Below, one piece after another: positions 1 to 8,863 of a stretch of 58,251 nt of DNA. The DNA is taken from the NCBI RefSeq assembly GCF_001458195.1, contig NZ_CYPU01000055.1, positions 1-58,251 of the forward strand, in the 5' to 3' direction. Below the pieces are notes generated by a model. It searched no databases. It was not told the origin of the DNA and was given only the letters and a program-made list of their open reading frames with translations. Position numbers and translations under genes: made by a program. The first letter of the stretch is position 1; each line of letters opens with the position of its first letter. This stretch comes from Ruegeria atlantica. GTDB taxonomy: Bacteria; Pseudomonadota; Alphaproteobacteria; Rhodobacterales; Rhodobacteraceae.

Positions 1-1
1 G

Positions 2-2656
2 TTCTCGGGCGCAGACAGCTTTACCTACACGATTTCGGACGGCAACAGCACCGATACGGCCACGATGAACCTGACGGTCAACGACACCACGCCCTCGAAC
101 GATCCGCCGGATGCGGTGGATGACGGGCTGGCGACGGACGAAGACGTGGCGCTGGTGATCAACGTAGCCGGCGATCTGCTGGCCAATGACAGCGACCCCG
201 AAGGCGATCCGATCAGCCTGACCGGCGTGACCCAGCCTGCGAACGGGGTGCTCACCGACAATGGCAACGGCACCTATACCTATACCCCGAATGCCGGGTT
301 CTCGGGCGCAGACAGCTTTACCTACACGATTTCGGACGGCAACAGCACCGATACGGCCACGGTGAACCTGACGGTCAACGACACCACGCCGCCGCAGAGC
401 GCGATCATTTCGGACGATTTTGCCACCGGTACGCTTGGTTCGGACTGGGAGTTTTCGGGCATTGCCGGGAACGCCTATCTTGGAGCAACCGCAACGGACG
501 GGTACCTGCAAATCACCTCTCCGGCGGGGGCCGCTGTCAGCGCATCTGACTTTTTGACGACCCCGCGCGTCCTGCAGGATGTCACCGATGGCGATTTCCA
601 GATCAGCGCAGGTTTCCTGACCCAGCCGACGCAGACCTATCAGGAGCACGGGCTGCTGGTTGTCGAGGATGGCAGCAATTTCATCCGCTTCGACATCGCG
701 TTCACGTCGAACTCGATCCTGCGGCTGATAGTGGGCGTGATTGAGAACGGTTCGACCAGTTTCAACCTGTTCGAGGATATCCCCTATAACAGCGTCACCG
801 ATTTCAGGATCACCCGCAGCGGTGACAGCTGGCTTTTCGAAACGTCGAATGACGGTGTGAACTGGACCACCGCCTCGACGATCGAGCATCAGATGGTGGT
901 CTCAAAGGTCGGTGTCTTCGCAGGCAGCGCTCCGAAAAACGGCGTGGTGCCGGGCTATACCGCACAGGTGGATTACTTCGAGAACACGGCCGATCCGATC
1001 GTGAACGAGGATGGCACGATCCTGCCCGTCGCCAACGCGCCCGATGCGGTGGATGACGGGCTGTTCACTGGTGATGACACAGCGCTTATCATCGACGTGG
1101 CGACCGACCTGCTGGCCAATGACAGCGACCCCGAAGGCGATCCGATCAGCCTGACCGGCGTGACCCAGCCTGCGAACGGGGTGCTCACCGACAATGGCAA
1201 CGGCACCTATACCTATACCCCGAATGTCGGGTTCAACGGTGTCGACAGCTTCACCTATACGATCTCGGATAGCGGATTGACCGACACCGCAGAGGTCTCG
1301 ATCGCGGTCGGCAATCCGATTGATGTCTGGTACGGGCTCACGCAGAGCTTCGGCTCGCCCGGAGAAGGTCAGGAACGGATCAACATTCTAGGCAATGTCG
1401 GTGTCGATGTGACGTCGATGACCTATTCGATCAACGGCGGCCCGGAACAAGCGCTGTCCGTGGGCGCCGATGGCATCCGTCTACAGAACGAAGGTGATTT
1501 CAACGTCGACATCTTCTATGCGGATCTCGACGGATCGGCCACCGATGACATCGTGACCCTCACCGCAACCCTAGTCGGCGGGACCATCGTGACTCGGGAC
1601 GTGGTGATCGAATACGAGGACGGGGCTATCTGGGACCCCAATTACAGCATCGACTGGGATGCGGTAACGAATGCGCAGGACGCGCTGCAGATCGTCGACG
1701 GCAAATGGAGCTGGGACGGCAACGGCATCCGTCCGGTCGATCTGGGCTATGACCGGCTGCTGGTTCTGGGAGATCAGGGCTGGGACAATTACGAGGTTAA
1801 CCTGACCATCGACATGCACGATCTGCAGAATGAACGTGGCTTTACCTTCGGGATGTTGTGGAACGGGCATACAGATTCGCGCTATGGCGACATCCAGCCC
1901 CTGTCGGGCTGGGAGCCGGGGGCTGCGTTCTTTTACACCAACGAACGTTTCAAGAGCCACAGCTATCACGAATGGTCCGAGGTTCTGGGCGTGACGGACA
2001 AGCTCAGGCTGCAGGAGGACGTGACCTATAACTTCACCGTGCGGGTGGAACAGACGGGTATCTATGACCGCCTCTACAGCCTCAAGGTCTGGGAGGAAGG
2101 AACGGCTGAGCCGGTGGGGTGGACGCTGCAGGTTGAAGAAGCCTTCAGCCTAGACGAAGCGCCGGCTACGGGGTCACTTTATCTCAACGCCCATTACTTC
2201 GATGTCACCTTTGGTGATCTAACCATCACAGAAATCACCGGGCGCGACATCATCCAAGGCGATGACAGTGATGAGGTGCAGGTGGCCGTGGATACATCCA
2301 GCTCGACGCCTGGGCTAGGCGAAATTGATGTCTTTGTCGGTGTGGGTGGGGCGGATACCTTTGTCTTTGGCGACATGGGCGGCGCCTACTATGACGACGG
2401 CGTGGGTGCTAATGCAGGAGAAGACGATTACGGCTTTGTATACGATTTCACCTCGGATACCGATCATGTGCAACTGGCCGGATCCGCCGCGGATTACGTG
2501 CTGAGTACGGATGCGCCGGGCCTGTCACCGGGCACCGCGATCTGGAAGGTTGGTGAAAATGGCGATGCTGACGAGCTTATTGGCATTCTGAACAGTGTTT
2601 ACGATTTGGATCTCAACAGTGCTGATTTCATCTATGCGGATACACTATTGGTATGA
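2..2656 (+). CDS. Giant repetitive secreted adhesin, C-terminal part (5' partial)
   Basis: The reading frame is open from base 2, so the ATG at 65 is internal and the gene starts outside the window, most likely at the right window end (see 56549-58251). Visible order: end of one cadherin-like (tandem-95/VCBS type) repeat to base 91, a full 99-residue cadherin-like repeat (92-388), a concanavalin-A-like DUF1349-type domain (about 400-1010), a diverged cadherin-like repeat (about 1040-1310), then about 300 residues of unassigned beta-rich sequence. The acidic C-terminus (about 2240-2656) contains GGADTFVFGD, as in C-terminal targeting regions of type I secreted serralysin/RTX proteins. A surface or matrix adhesin is the best reading. 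No type I ABC transporter or HlyD gene lies in this window, so export would need a chromosomal system. Confidence 0.85.
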   Translation, partial: FSGADSFTYTISDGNSTDTATMNLTVNDTTPSNDPPDAVDDGLATDEDVALVINVAGDLLANDSDPEGDPISLTGVTQPANGVLTDNGNGTYTYTPNAGFSGADSFTYTISDGNSTDTATVNLTVNDTTPPQSAIISDDFATGTLGSDWEFSGIAGNAYLGATATDGYLQITSPAGAAVSASDFLTTPRVLQDVTDGDFQISAGFLTQPTQTYQEHGLLVVEDGSNFIRFDIAFTSNSILRLIVGVIENGSTSFNLFEDIPYNSVTDFRITRSGDSWLFETSNDGVNWTTASTIEHQMVVSKVGVFAGSAPKNGVVPGYTAQVDYFENTADPIVNEDGTILPVANAPDAVDDGLFTGDDTALIIDVATDLLANDSDPEGDPISLTGVTQPANGVLTDNGNGTYTYTPNVGFNGVDSFTYTISDSGLTDTAEVSIAVGNPIDVWYGLTQSFGSPGEGQERINILGNVGVDVTSMTYSINGGPEQALSVGADGIRLQNEGDFNVDIFYADLDGSATDDIVTLTATLVGGTIVTRDVVIEYEDGAIWDPNYSIDWDAVTNAQDALQIVDGKWSWDGNGIRPVDLGYDRLLVLGDQGWDNYEVNLTIDMHDLQNERGFTFGMLWNGHTDSRYGDIQPLSGWEPGAAFFYTNERFKSHSYHEWSEVLGVTDKLRLQEDVTYNFTVRVEQTGIYDRLYSLKVWEEGTAEPVGWTLQVEEAFSLDEAPATGSLYLNAHYFDVTFGDLTITEITGRDIIQGDDSDEVQVAVDTSSSTPGLGEIDVFVGVGGADTFVFGDMGGAYYDDGVGANAGEDDYGFVYDFTSDTDHVQLAGSAADYVLSTDAPGLSPGTAIWKVGENGDADELIGILNSVYDLDLNSADFIYADTLLV
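92..388 (+). repeat. 297-bp cadherin-like repeat unit, left-end copy
   Basis: This 99-codon unit matches by eye the copies at 57173-57469 and 57470-57757. The partial copy at 2-91 differs from the others at one visible base (ATG instead of GTG at 65). The encoded unit carries the DAVDDG and NDSDPEGD motifs of tandem-95/cadherin-like repeats. Confidence 0.9.
1042..1320 (+). repeat. Diverged cadherin-like repeat with an unchanged core
   Basis: Same domain as the 297-bp unit. Its flanks differ from the other copies, but bases 1109-1226 (118 bp) are identical by eye to the matching part of the copy at 92-388. Confidence 0.85.
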
Positions 2657-2762
2657 AAAGGGTTCAGGAACGCCAATCAATCCCAAATTAGGACGCAGTG
2701 TCGAGTAAAATATTATCAATTTCCCGGAGAACTTATTCACTTCATAATATTGGCCCATTTCT

Positions 2763-2783
2763 TTGCCAAAACCTCTTTGGCAA
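2763..2783. promoter_or_regulatory. Inverted repeat upstream of rfbF
   Basis: An 8-bp perfect inverted repeat (TTGCCAAA, 5-nt spacer, TTTGGCAA) ends 35 bp before the rfbF start codon. It has no T-run, so an operator is more likely than a terminator. Its function is unknown. Confidence 0.3.
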
Positions 2784-2818
2784 GCTTACGATTGAATTTT
2801 GGTTAACGGAGAATTTCC

Positions 2819-3595
2819 ATGAAAGTTGCAATTCTCGCCGGGGGCAAAGGAACGCGTCTGGCAGAGGAAACCTCGATCAGACCGAAACCAATGGTCGAGA
2901 TCGGCGGGATGCCCATCCTTTGGCATATCATGATGGCCTACTCTCACTACGGGTATAACGATTTTGCGGTCGCCCTTGGTTATATGGGCAATTACATCAA
3001 GCGTTATTTCGCGGAATATGGAACGTTGGCGGGTAATATCACGGTCAATATGGGACGCCCGGAACCTTTGGTCCGCCACGATCAGGATCACGCGCCATGG
3101 ACTGTCGATCTGATCGAAACCGGCGATGAAACCCTTACCGGTGGGCGGGTCAAACGGTTGCAGCCTTATCTGGGCGATGAGACTTTCATGCTGACCTGGG
3201 GTGATGGCGTGTCGGACGTGGATCTGCACAAGCTGCTGGCCTTTCACCGCAATCACGGCAAACTGGCGACCATCACTGCGGTACGCCCACCGGCCCGCTA
3301 CGGTCATATGAGATTCGAAGGCGATCAGGTTGTTGCGTTTGAGGAAAAACCGCAGACGGCCGAGGGGCGGATCAACGGTGCCTTCTTCATCCTCGAGCCG
3401 CAGGTTTTTGACTATATAGAAGGCGATATGGTCATGTTCGAACATGGGCCGCTGGAGAACTTGGCCAAGGACGGCCAGTTGATGGCTTATCGCCATGACG
3501 GTTTTTGGGCAGCGATGGACACCCTTCGCGACAAGCACAATCTACAAAAGCTGTGGGATTCCGGTAAACGCCCCTGGGCGGTTTGGGAGAAATAA
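2819..3595 (+). CDS. rfbF: Glucose-1-phosphate cytidylyltransferase
   Basis: The 258-residue protein makes CDP-glucose from CTP and glucose 1-phosphate (EC 2.7.7.33), the entry step to CDP-linked deoxy and branched sugars. It starts with the nucleotidyltransferase signature LAGGKGTRL followed by RPKPMVEIGG, and carries the family motifs LTWGDGVSDVD and NGAFF; length is normal for the family. The ATG at 2819 has a GGAG ribosome site (AACGGAGAATTTCC). The next gene begins within a few bases, so they are probably co-transcribed. CDP-glucose 4,6-dehydratase (rfbG), the usual next enzyme, is not in the window. That step must be done elsewhere or by the SDR half of the next gene. Confidence 0.93.
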   Translation: MKVAILAGGKGTRLAEETSIRPKPMVEIGGMPILWHIMMAYSHYGYNDFAVALGYMGNYIKRYFAEYGTLAGNITVNMGRPEPLVRHDQDHAPWTVDLIETGDETLTGGRVKRLQPYLGDETFMLTWGDGVSDVDLHKLLAFHRNHGKLATITAVRPPARYGHMRFEGDQVVAFEEKPQTAEGRINGAFFILEPQVFDYIEGDMVMFEHGPLENLAKDGQLMAYRHDGFWAAMDTLRDKHNLQKLWDSGKRPWAVWEK

Positions 3596-3597
3596 TT

Positions 3598-5922
3598 ATG
3601 CGTGTTTTGGTTACTGGTCACCGTGGGTATATCGGTGTGGTGCTGACCCCCATGCTGGAGGCCGCCGGACATGAGGTTGCGGGCATCGACAGCGATCTTT
3701 ACGAGCGTTGCACCTTCGCACCAGGCGGAGAGATGCCGCAGGTGCCGACGATTCTGAAGGATATTCGGGATATCGATTCGGCAGATTTGCTGGGCTTTGA
3801 CGCCGTTCTGCATCTGGCGGCGCTTTCGAATGATCCGCTGGGTGATTTCCGTCCTGAAACCACCTATGAAATCAATTACGAAGGCACGATGAACGTGGCC
3901 CGCGCCGCCAAGGCGGCCGGAGTGTCGCGTTTTGTGTTCTCGTCATCCTGTTCGAATTATGGTGCGTCGGGATCGGATTTCATTGATGAGACCGGCGCTT
4001 TCAACCCGGTGACGCCCTATGGTGAAAGCAAGGTTAAATCCGAACTGGCGCTGACTGAAATGGCGGACGAAACGTTCTGCACGACCTTCCTGCGTTCGGC
4101 CACTGCCTATGGGGTCAGCCCGCGCATCCGGTTCGATCTGGTGCTGAACAATCTGGTCGCCTGGGCCGTGACCACCGGCAACATCCATATGAAATCCGAC
4201 GGTACGCCCTGGCGCCCGATTACCCATATCGAAGATATCAGCCGCGCCTTCCTGGCAACGCTGGACACACCGGTCGAAAAGATCCGCAACGAAGCATTCA
4301 ACGTGGGCGTCACCGAGCATAACTATCAAATCCGCGAATTGGCTGAGATCGTGGCCCATGTGGTTCCGGGTTGCGAAGTAACCTTTGCCGATGACGCCGG
4401 TCCTGACAAACGCTCTTACCGGGTGAACTGCGATAAGATCCAGCGGGTCATGCCGCATTTCAAACCGCAATGGGATGCACACAAAGGGGCACAGTCACTG
4501 TATGAATCCTATCTGGCGCAGGAACTGACCCTGGAGGAATTCGAAGGCCCCCGCTACCAGCGGATCGGCCACATCAAAAAGCTGATCGCCGATGACATCA
4601 TCGATGTGACCTTGAAACACACCGAAAACGGGTTGGCCTCACGCACCCCGGAAAACTCGCAAGAGGCCGAACCTTCAGATTTCGTGACTGACAGCGCTAA
4701 GGTCTGCTGCATATCCTGCGGTCACAAGGGACTGCAACCCATCCTCGATCTGGGTTTGATGCCGCGATCTGACGGGCTTTTGGAAGAAAGCGGTCTGGCA
4801 CATAAAGAGTCGCTGGTGCCACTGCGGCTGGGGTATTGTCCCGATTGTACGCTGGTGCAGTTGCTGGAAACCCGTCCGCCCGAAGAAATGTTCGGCGATG
4901 ATTATGTTTATTTTTCGTCCTATTCCGAGGATCTGCTGAAACACTCCCACGAAAACGCGTTGGAATTGATCGAAAAGCGCGAGCTTGGACCGGATAATCT
5001 GGTGGTCGAGATCGCGTCGAACGATGGCTACATGCTGCAGAATTTCAAAGGTGAGGGCATTCAGGTCCTGGGCGTTGACCCGGCCTCGCAACCTGCCACG
5101 GCGGCGCGCGAAAAGGGCATCGACACGGTGATCGATTTCTTTGGCACCCGCGTTGCTGGTGAACTGCGCGCACAAGGCAAGCGCGCCGATGTCATCATCG
5201 CCAACAATGTGGTGGCCCATGTGGCCGATCAGAATGATCTGGTGACGGGCATGGCCGAGTTGCTGGCAGATGATGGTCAGGTTGTGGTCGAGTTTCCTTA
5301 TGTCCGGGACATGATTGATTTCATCGAGTTTGATACGATCTACCATGAACATCTGTGCTATTTCTCGGTGGGTTCGGCCAAGACCCTGTTTGAACGGCAT
5401 GGTCTGCATCTGAACGATGTGCGCCGGGTGGCCATTCACGGCGGGTCCCTGCGGTTGTTCTTTGGCAAAACCGCGGCCCCCACGCAGGCTGTTACCGACA
5501 TTCTGGCCGAAGAACATGACCTGGGTCTGGACCGGTTCGACTATTACAAGAGTTTCGGTGCCCGCGTCCGCGCCTTCCGCGATCAGGCCCGCAAACTGGT
5601 GGGCAATCTGAAAGCCGACGGCAAGCGCATCGCGGCCTATGGTGCAGCAGCCAAGGGTACGATCATGCTCAACTTCCTTCAACTCAATGATCGGGCCATC
5701 GAATACGCAGTCGACAAGAACATCCACAAGCAGGGCAAATACATGCCCGGTGTGCGCATCCGCATCGATGAGCCGGAAAGGCTGATGGCGGACAAGCCCG
5801 ACTATGTGATGATCCTGCCGTGGAATTTCCGGGACGAGATCATCCGCCAACAGCAGGCTTTCCTGCAAGCGGGTGGCAAGTTCGTTGTGCCAATCCCCGA
5901 ATTGGAAATCGTCGAATCCTGA
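3598..5922 (+). CDS. Fused SDR nucleotide-sugar epimerase/dehydratase and zinc-binding C-methyltransferase
   Basis: This 774-residue protein joins two enzymes. Residues 1-330 are an extended SDR with the NAD motif GHRGYIG and a YxxxK active site in TPYGESKVK. After a linker, about 360-774 form a sugar C-methyltransferase of the TylC3/NovU type. That part has an N-terminal zinc site (CISC near 370 and CPDC near 420), a SAM motif VVEIASNDGYML near 468, YHEHLCYFS with the conserved Glu-His pair, and a C-terminal Rossmann-like part with YGAAAKG near 681. The two halves are usually separate genes. The ATG at 3598 follows GGGAG and is preferred over the codon at 3583, which overlaps rfbF. The likely job is to epimerise and C-methylate a CDP-4-keto-6-deoxyhexose; the exact sugar is unknown. 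Confidence 0.85.
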   Translation: MRVLVTGHRGYIGVVLTPMLEAAGHEVAGIDSDLYERCTFAPGGEMPQVPTILKDIRDIDSADLLGFDAVLHLAALSNDPLGDFRPETTYEINYEGTMNVARAAKAAGVSRFVFSSSCSNYGASGSDFIDETGAFNPVTPYGESKVKSELALTEMADETFCTTFLRSATAYGVSPRIRFDLVLNNLVAWAVTTGNIHMKSDGTPWRPITHIEDISRAFLATLDTPVEKIRNEAFNVGVTEHNYQIRELAEIVAHVVPGCEVTFADDAGPDKRSYRVNCDKIQRVMPHFKPQWDAHKGAQSLYESYLAQELTLEEFEGPRYQRIGHIKKLIADDIIDVTLKHTENGLASRTPENSQEAEPSDFVTDSAKVCCISCGHKGLQPILDLGLMPRSDGLLEESGLAHKESLVPLRLGYCPDCTLVQLLETRPPEEMFGDDYVYFSSYSEDLLKHSHENALELIEKRELGPDNLVVEIASNDGYMLQNFKGEGIQVLGVDPASQPATAAREKGIDTVIDFFGTRVAGELRAQGKRADVIIANNVVAHVADQNDLVTGMAELLADDGQVVVEFPYVRDMIDFIEFDTIYHEHLCYFSVGSAKTLFERHGLHLNDVRRVAIHGGSLRLFFGKTAAPTQAVTDILAEEHDLGLDRFDYYKSFGARVRAFRDQARKLVGNLKADGKRIAAYGAAAKGTIMLNFLQLNDRAIEYAVDKNIHKQGKYMPGVRIRIDEPERLMADKPDYVMILPWNFRDEIIRQQQAFLQAGGKFVVPIPELEIVES

Positions 5923-5939
5923 CGGCGGAGGGTACAGCT

Positions 5940-7115
5940 ATGACTGAACTGACCTCTTGCCCGGCTTGCGCCGGACAGACCCTGTCAGAGATTTACCGGC
6001 TGGACGCCATCCCGGTGCAAAGCTGCATTCTGCTGAATACCGAAGATGAGGCGCGCAACTTCCCACGCCACCCGCTGGTATTGAAATTCTGTGGCGACTG
6101 CGGTTTTATCTTCAATTCCGTTTTTGATCTTTCCAAGGTCGACTACGCCTCGACCACCGAGGAAAGCCAGCATTTTTCCGGTACCTTCAACCGCTTTGCC
6201 CGTGGTCTGGCTACCGAAGTGGCCTCGCTTTACGACCTAAAAGGCAAGCGGACGCTGGAAATCGGTTGCGGCAAGGGCGAGTTCTTGCAGGAACTGGCGG
6301 ATCAGACCGGCACAGTTGGGCTGGGCGTCGACCCCGGTTTCATTCCCGAGCGTCTGCCCGGTGCGGACGGGCACGAGATCGCGTTTCAAAGGGAATACTT
6401 CGACCCCGTCACCATTGCCAAAGCCCCCGATTTCGTCGCCTGCCGCCACACACTGGAACATATCCCCGAAGTGGGCCGGTTCATGGACGAGATCGCACAG
6501 GTGATCGACGGGCGGACGGATGTGGGTATCTTCTTCGAGACCCCGGATGTGTACCGGGTGCTCGCCGAAGGTGCCTTCTGGGACATCTATTTCGAGCATT
6601 GTTCGTACTTCACGCAGGGCAGCCATGCCCGGCTGTTCCGGCGGGCTGGATTCGATGTGACAAAGCTCTACCTGGCGTATGACGGCCAATACATCATCCA
6701 GTACGCGGAGCCGGCCGCGAGTCGTGAAACCCTACCGCAGGAGGATGATCTGGTTGCCGTTCGCGCCCTCGCTGCCGCTTTCCCGCAAAAGGTGGCCCAA
6801 ATCCGGGCCTCTTGGACCGATTTCGTGCGCTCCCGCCACGGCGCAGGCAAGCGGGTGGCGATCTGGGGTGGCGGTTCCAAGGGCGTGTCCTTCCTGACCA
6901 CCAATGATCTGGGGGCAGAGGTAGCGCAAGTCATCGACATCAACCCGTTCAAGCAGGGCAAATACCTGCCTGGCACCGGGCATCTGGTCTCCAGCCCCGA
7001 AAGCCTGAAAGACGCCCCGCCCGATACGGTGATCGTTATGAATCCAATCTATTTGCCCGAAATCGGGGCGCAACTGGCCGATATGGGCCTCAGGCCGGAG
7101 CTTGTCGCGGTATGA
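5940..7115 (+). CDS. Zinc-binding class I SAM methyltransferase, sugar C-methyltransferase type
   Basis: The 391-residue protein belongs to the same family as the C-terminal half of the preceding gene. It has N-terminal zinc-site cysteines (CPAC and CGDC), the SAM motif LEIGCGKGEFL, an IYFEHCSYFT segment matching the Glu-His catalytic region, and the C-terminal motif IWGGGSKG. The ATG at 5940 is chosen because GGCGGAGGG lies just upstream; the open frame extends further back but overlaps the previous gene. It follows that gene by 17 bp and overlaps the next by 4 bp, so all are one operon. The substrate is probably a nucleotide-linked keto-sugar. Why three such domains occur side by side is not clear. 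Confidence 0.85.
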   Translation: MTELTSCPACAGQTLSEIYRLDAIPVQSCILLNTEDEARNFPRHPLVLKFCGDCGFIFNSVFDLSKVDYASTTEESQHFSGTFNRFARGLATEVASLYDLKGKRTLEIGCGKGEFLQELADQTGTVGLGVDPGFIPERLPGADGHEIAFQREYFDPVTIAKAPDFVACRHTLEHIPEVGRFMDEIAQVIDGRTDVGIFFETPDVYRVLAEGAFWDIYFEHCSYFTQGSHARLFRRAGFDVTKLYLAYDGQYIIQYAEPAASRETLPQEDDLVAVRALAAAFPQKVAQIRASWTDFVRSRHGAGKRVAIWGGGSKGVSFLTTNDLGAEVAQVIDINPFKQGKYLPGTGHLVSSPESLKDAPPDTVIVMNPIYLPEIGAQLADMGLRPELVAV

Positions 7116-8275
7116 GCATGAACTGTCCCCTCTGCGCCGCGGACAAGGCGCAGGATATCTTCAGACTGGATCATGTTCCGGTGATCTGTAACCAGCTTTG
7201 GCCTGATGCTGCTGCTGCCCGCGCAGCGCCTGCTGGCACGGTTGATCTGAAGCTCTGCCCCGATTGCGGTTTCATCTGGAATGGTGCCTTTGACCCCGCG
7301 CGCATGGTCTATGCCCCGGGATACGAGAATGCCCTGCATTTCTCGCCCAAATTCCAGGCTTTCGCGGAAGAGCTGGCTGCTGGACTGGTGGCGCGGCATG
7401 GTCTGCAAGGCAAACATGTGGTCGAGATCGGCTGCGGCGACGGGTACATGCTGGACTTGATGGCTAAAAATGGCGTGGCCACAGCCACCGGGTTCGACCC
7501 GTCGATGGAAGGGCAGGAGACGCCGTCTGCCACCCGCGACAATGTCGAGATCGTGGGTGAATATTTCCGCTCGGATCAGCTGGACCGGCACTTTGACGCC
7601 ATCCTATGCCGTCATGTGCTGGAACATGTTGACGCGCCGGTGCCACTGCTGAGCGATATCCGCTGTGCCATAGGCGACCGCGATGTACCGGTCTATTTCG
7701 AGGTTCCGAATGCTGGATGGATGCTGGATGCGGTGTCTATGTGGGATGTAATCTATGAACATGTCGGGTATTGGAGCGCCCCTGCCATCACAACTCTGTT
7801 CCGCCGCATCGGGTTCGAACCGATCTCGGTCAGTGCCGGATATGGCGACCAGTTCCTGATGGTCGAAGCCCGCCCCGCCGCACCCGAACCGTATTATCTG
7901 GATGCCGAGGCAAGGGACATAGCACGCGCAGCCCGTACTTTTGGTCGGGCCGCCACTGCAGAACTGGATCGCTGGCGCGACCGGTTGTCGAGCCTTGACG
8001 GGAATGTGGTCATCTGGGGCGCGGGTTCCAAAGGCATCACTTTTGCCAACGCCCTGGGTGATGCATCGCGGCCGCTGGCTGCGCTGGTTGATCTGAATAC
8101 CCGCAAACACGGGCTGGTGGCCCCCGGTGTGGCCCTGCCGGTTATCGCCCCTGAGGCCTTGCGAGGTATCAGCCCCGATCTGGTCCTGATCTCAAACGCG
8201 CTTTATGAAACCGAAATCACTGAACAGTTGCGCAACATGGGTCTGAACCCGGATTTCGCCGTTATCGTGGGATAG
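7112..8275 (+). CDS. Zinc-binding class I SAM methyltransferase, paralogue
   Basis: This 387-residue protein is a diverged paralogue of the two methyltransferase units upstream. It has CPLC and CPDC zinc cysteines, the SAM motif VEIGCGDGYML, the segment VIYEHVGYWS with the Glu-His pair, and the C-terminal motif IWGAGSKG. The start overlaps the stop of the preceding gene (ATGA), which indicates translational coupling. It is the last gene of the CDP-sugar operon. A C-methyltransferase on a nucleotide-activated sugar is the best inference. O- or N-methylation cannot be excluded from sequence alone. Confidence 0.85.
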   Translation: MSMNCPLCAADKAQDIFRLDHVPVICNQLWPDAAAARAAPAGTVDLKLCPDCGFIWNGAFDPARMVYAPGYENALHFSPKFQAFAEELAAGLVARHGLQGKHVVEIGCGDGYMLDLMAKNGVATATGFDPSMEGQETPSATRDNVEIVGEYFRSDQLDRHFDAILCRHVLEHVDAPVPLLSDIRCAIGDRDVPVYFEVPNAGWMLDAVSMWDVIYEHVGYWSAPAITTLFRRIGFEPISVSAGYGDQFLMVEARPAAPEPYYLDAEARDIARAARTFGRAATAELDRWRDRLSSLDGNVVIWGAGSKGITFANALGDASRPLAALVDLNTRKHGLVAPGVALPVIAPEALRGISPDLVLISNALYETEITEQLRNMGLNPDFAVIVG

Positions 8276-8863
8276 CGAGTCTTGATCAGCTTTCCTGTGT
8301 TACAGGGGTATTTCGCTCCCTTACCAAATCGACCCCAGATAGGCCTCAAAAACAGGGCCGCCCCAACAAATTCTTTCGTATAGATACCATACGGACTCCA
8401 TTTCTAACATGTATGAGTTTTCGCCATCCGGCTTTAAAGGTTTTATTGTTTATTGACATTCCCTAAGGTCAACTTCGCCGTGAAAGGTAGTTACCGGCGG
8501 AAAACTTCTTCCGACCTCTCATGCCCTGAGCAACTCACCGCCTAAATTCTTGCACCAAAACGGACACGAATTGCCCCAGTTTTGTCCTATTGCTATGCGA
8601 TCAAGTGAGCATTGGGGGTGAGTAGTATCAAAAGGGTAGAAGTCGACCTGACAGGTGGGTCGGCACCGCGATCATCTTGCCAACTTAGTGAGTGTTTTGC
8701 CCGTCAGCATGACGTGCTTATGGGCGTGTTTCTGTGTGACTGAACCAAATGTGCAGAACAAAGGCAGCCTGAAAGCTGCGGGGAAATTTCCACGAGCGCC
8801 CACTCACGCTCAGGAACCCTCGCTTGGGGATGGCAGCGTCAATCAGGAAGACGAGAAACTAAC
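8276..8863. other. 588-bp intergenic region upstream of the beta-helix gene
   Basis: I see no convincing gene. An open frame at 8655-8969 runs into the next gene in another phase and its product has no recognisable features. TTGACA occurs at 8453-8458, but no good -10 box lies at the right distance. The region may hold the promoter of the beta-helix gene. Confidence 0.4.

Noticed and set aside
25..273. Minus-strand open frames of nearly identical sequence (25-273, 973-1206, 57121-57354, 57403-57651)
   Set aside because: They are antisense shadows of the cadherin-like repeat; they recur only because the repeat recurs and have no own features.
4675..5868. 397-residue minus-strand open frame
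   Set aside because: Lies entirely opposite the methyltransferase half of the fusion gene, whose plus-strand product has clear family motifs.
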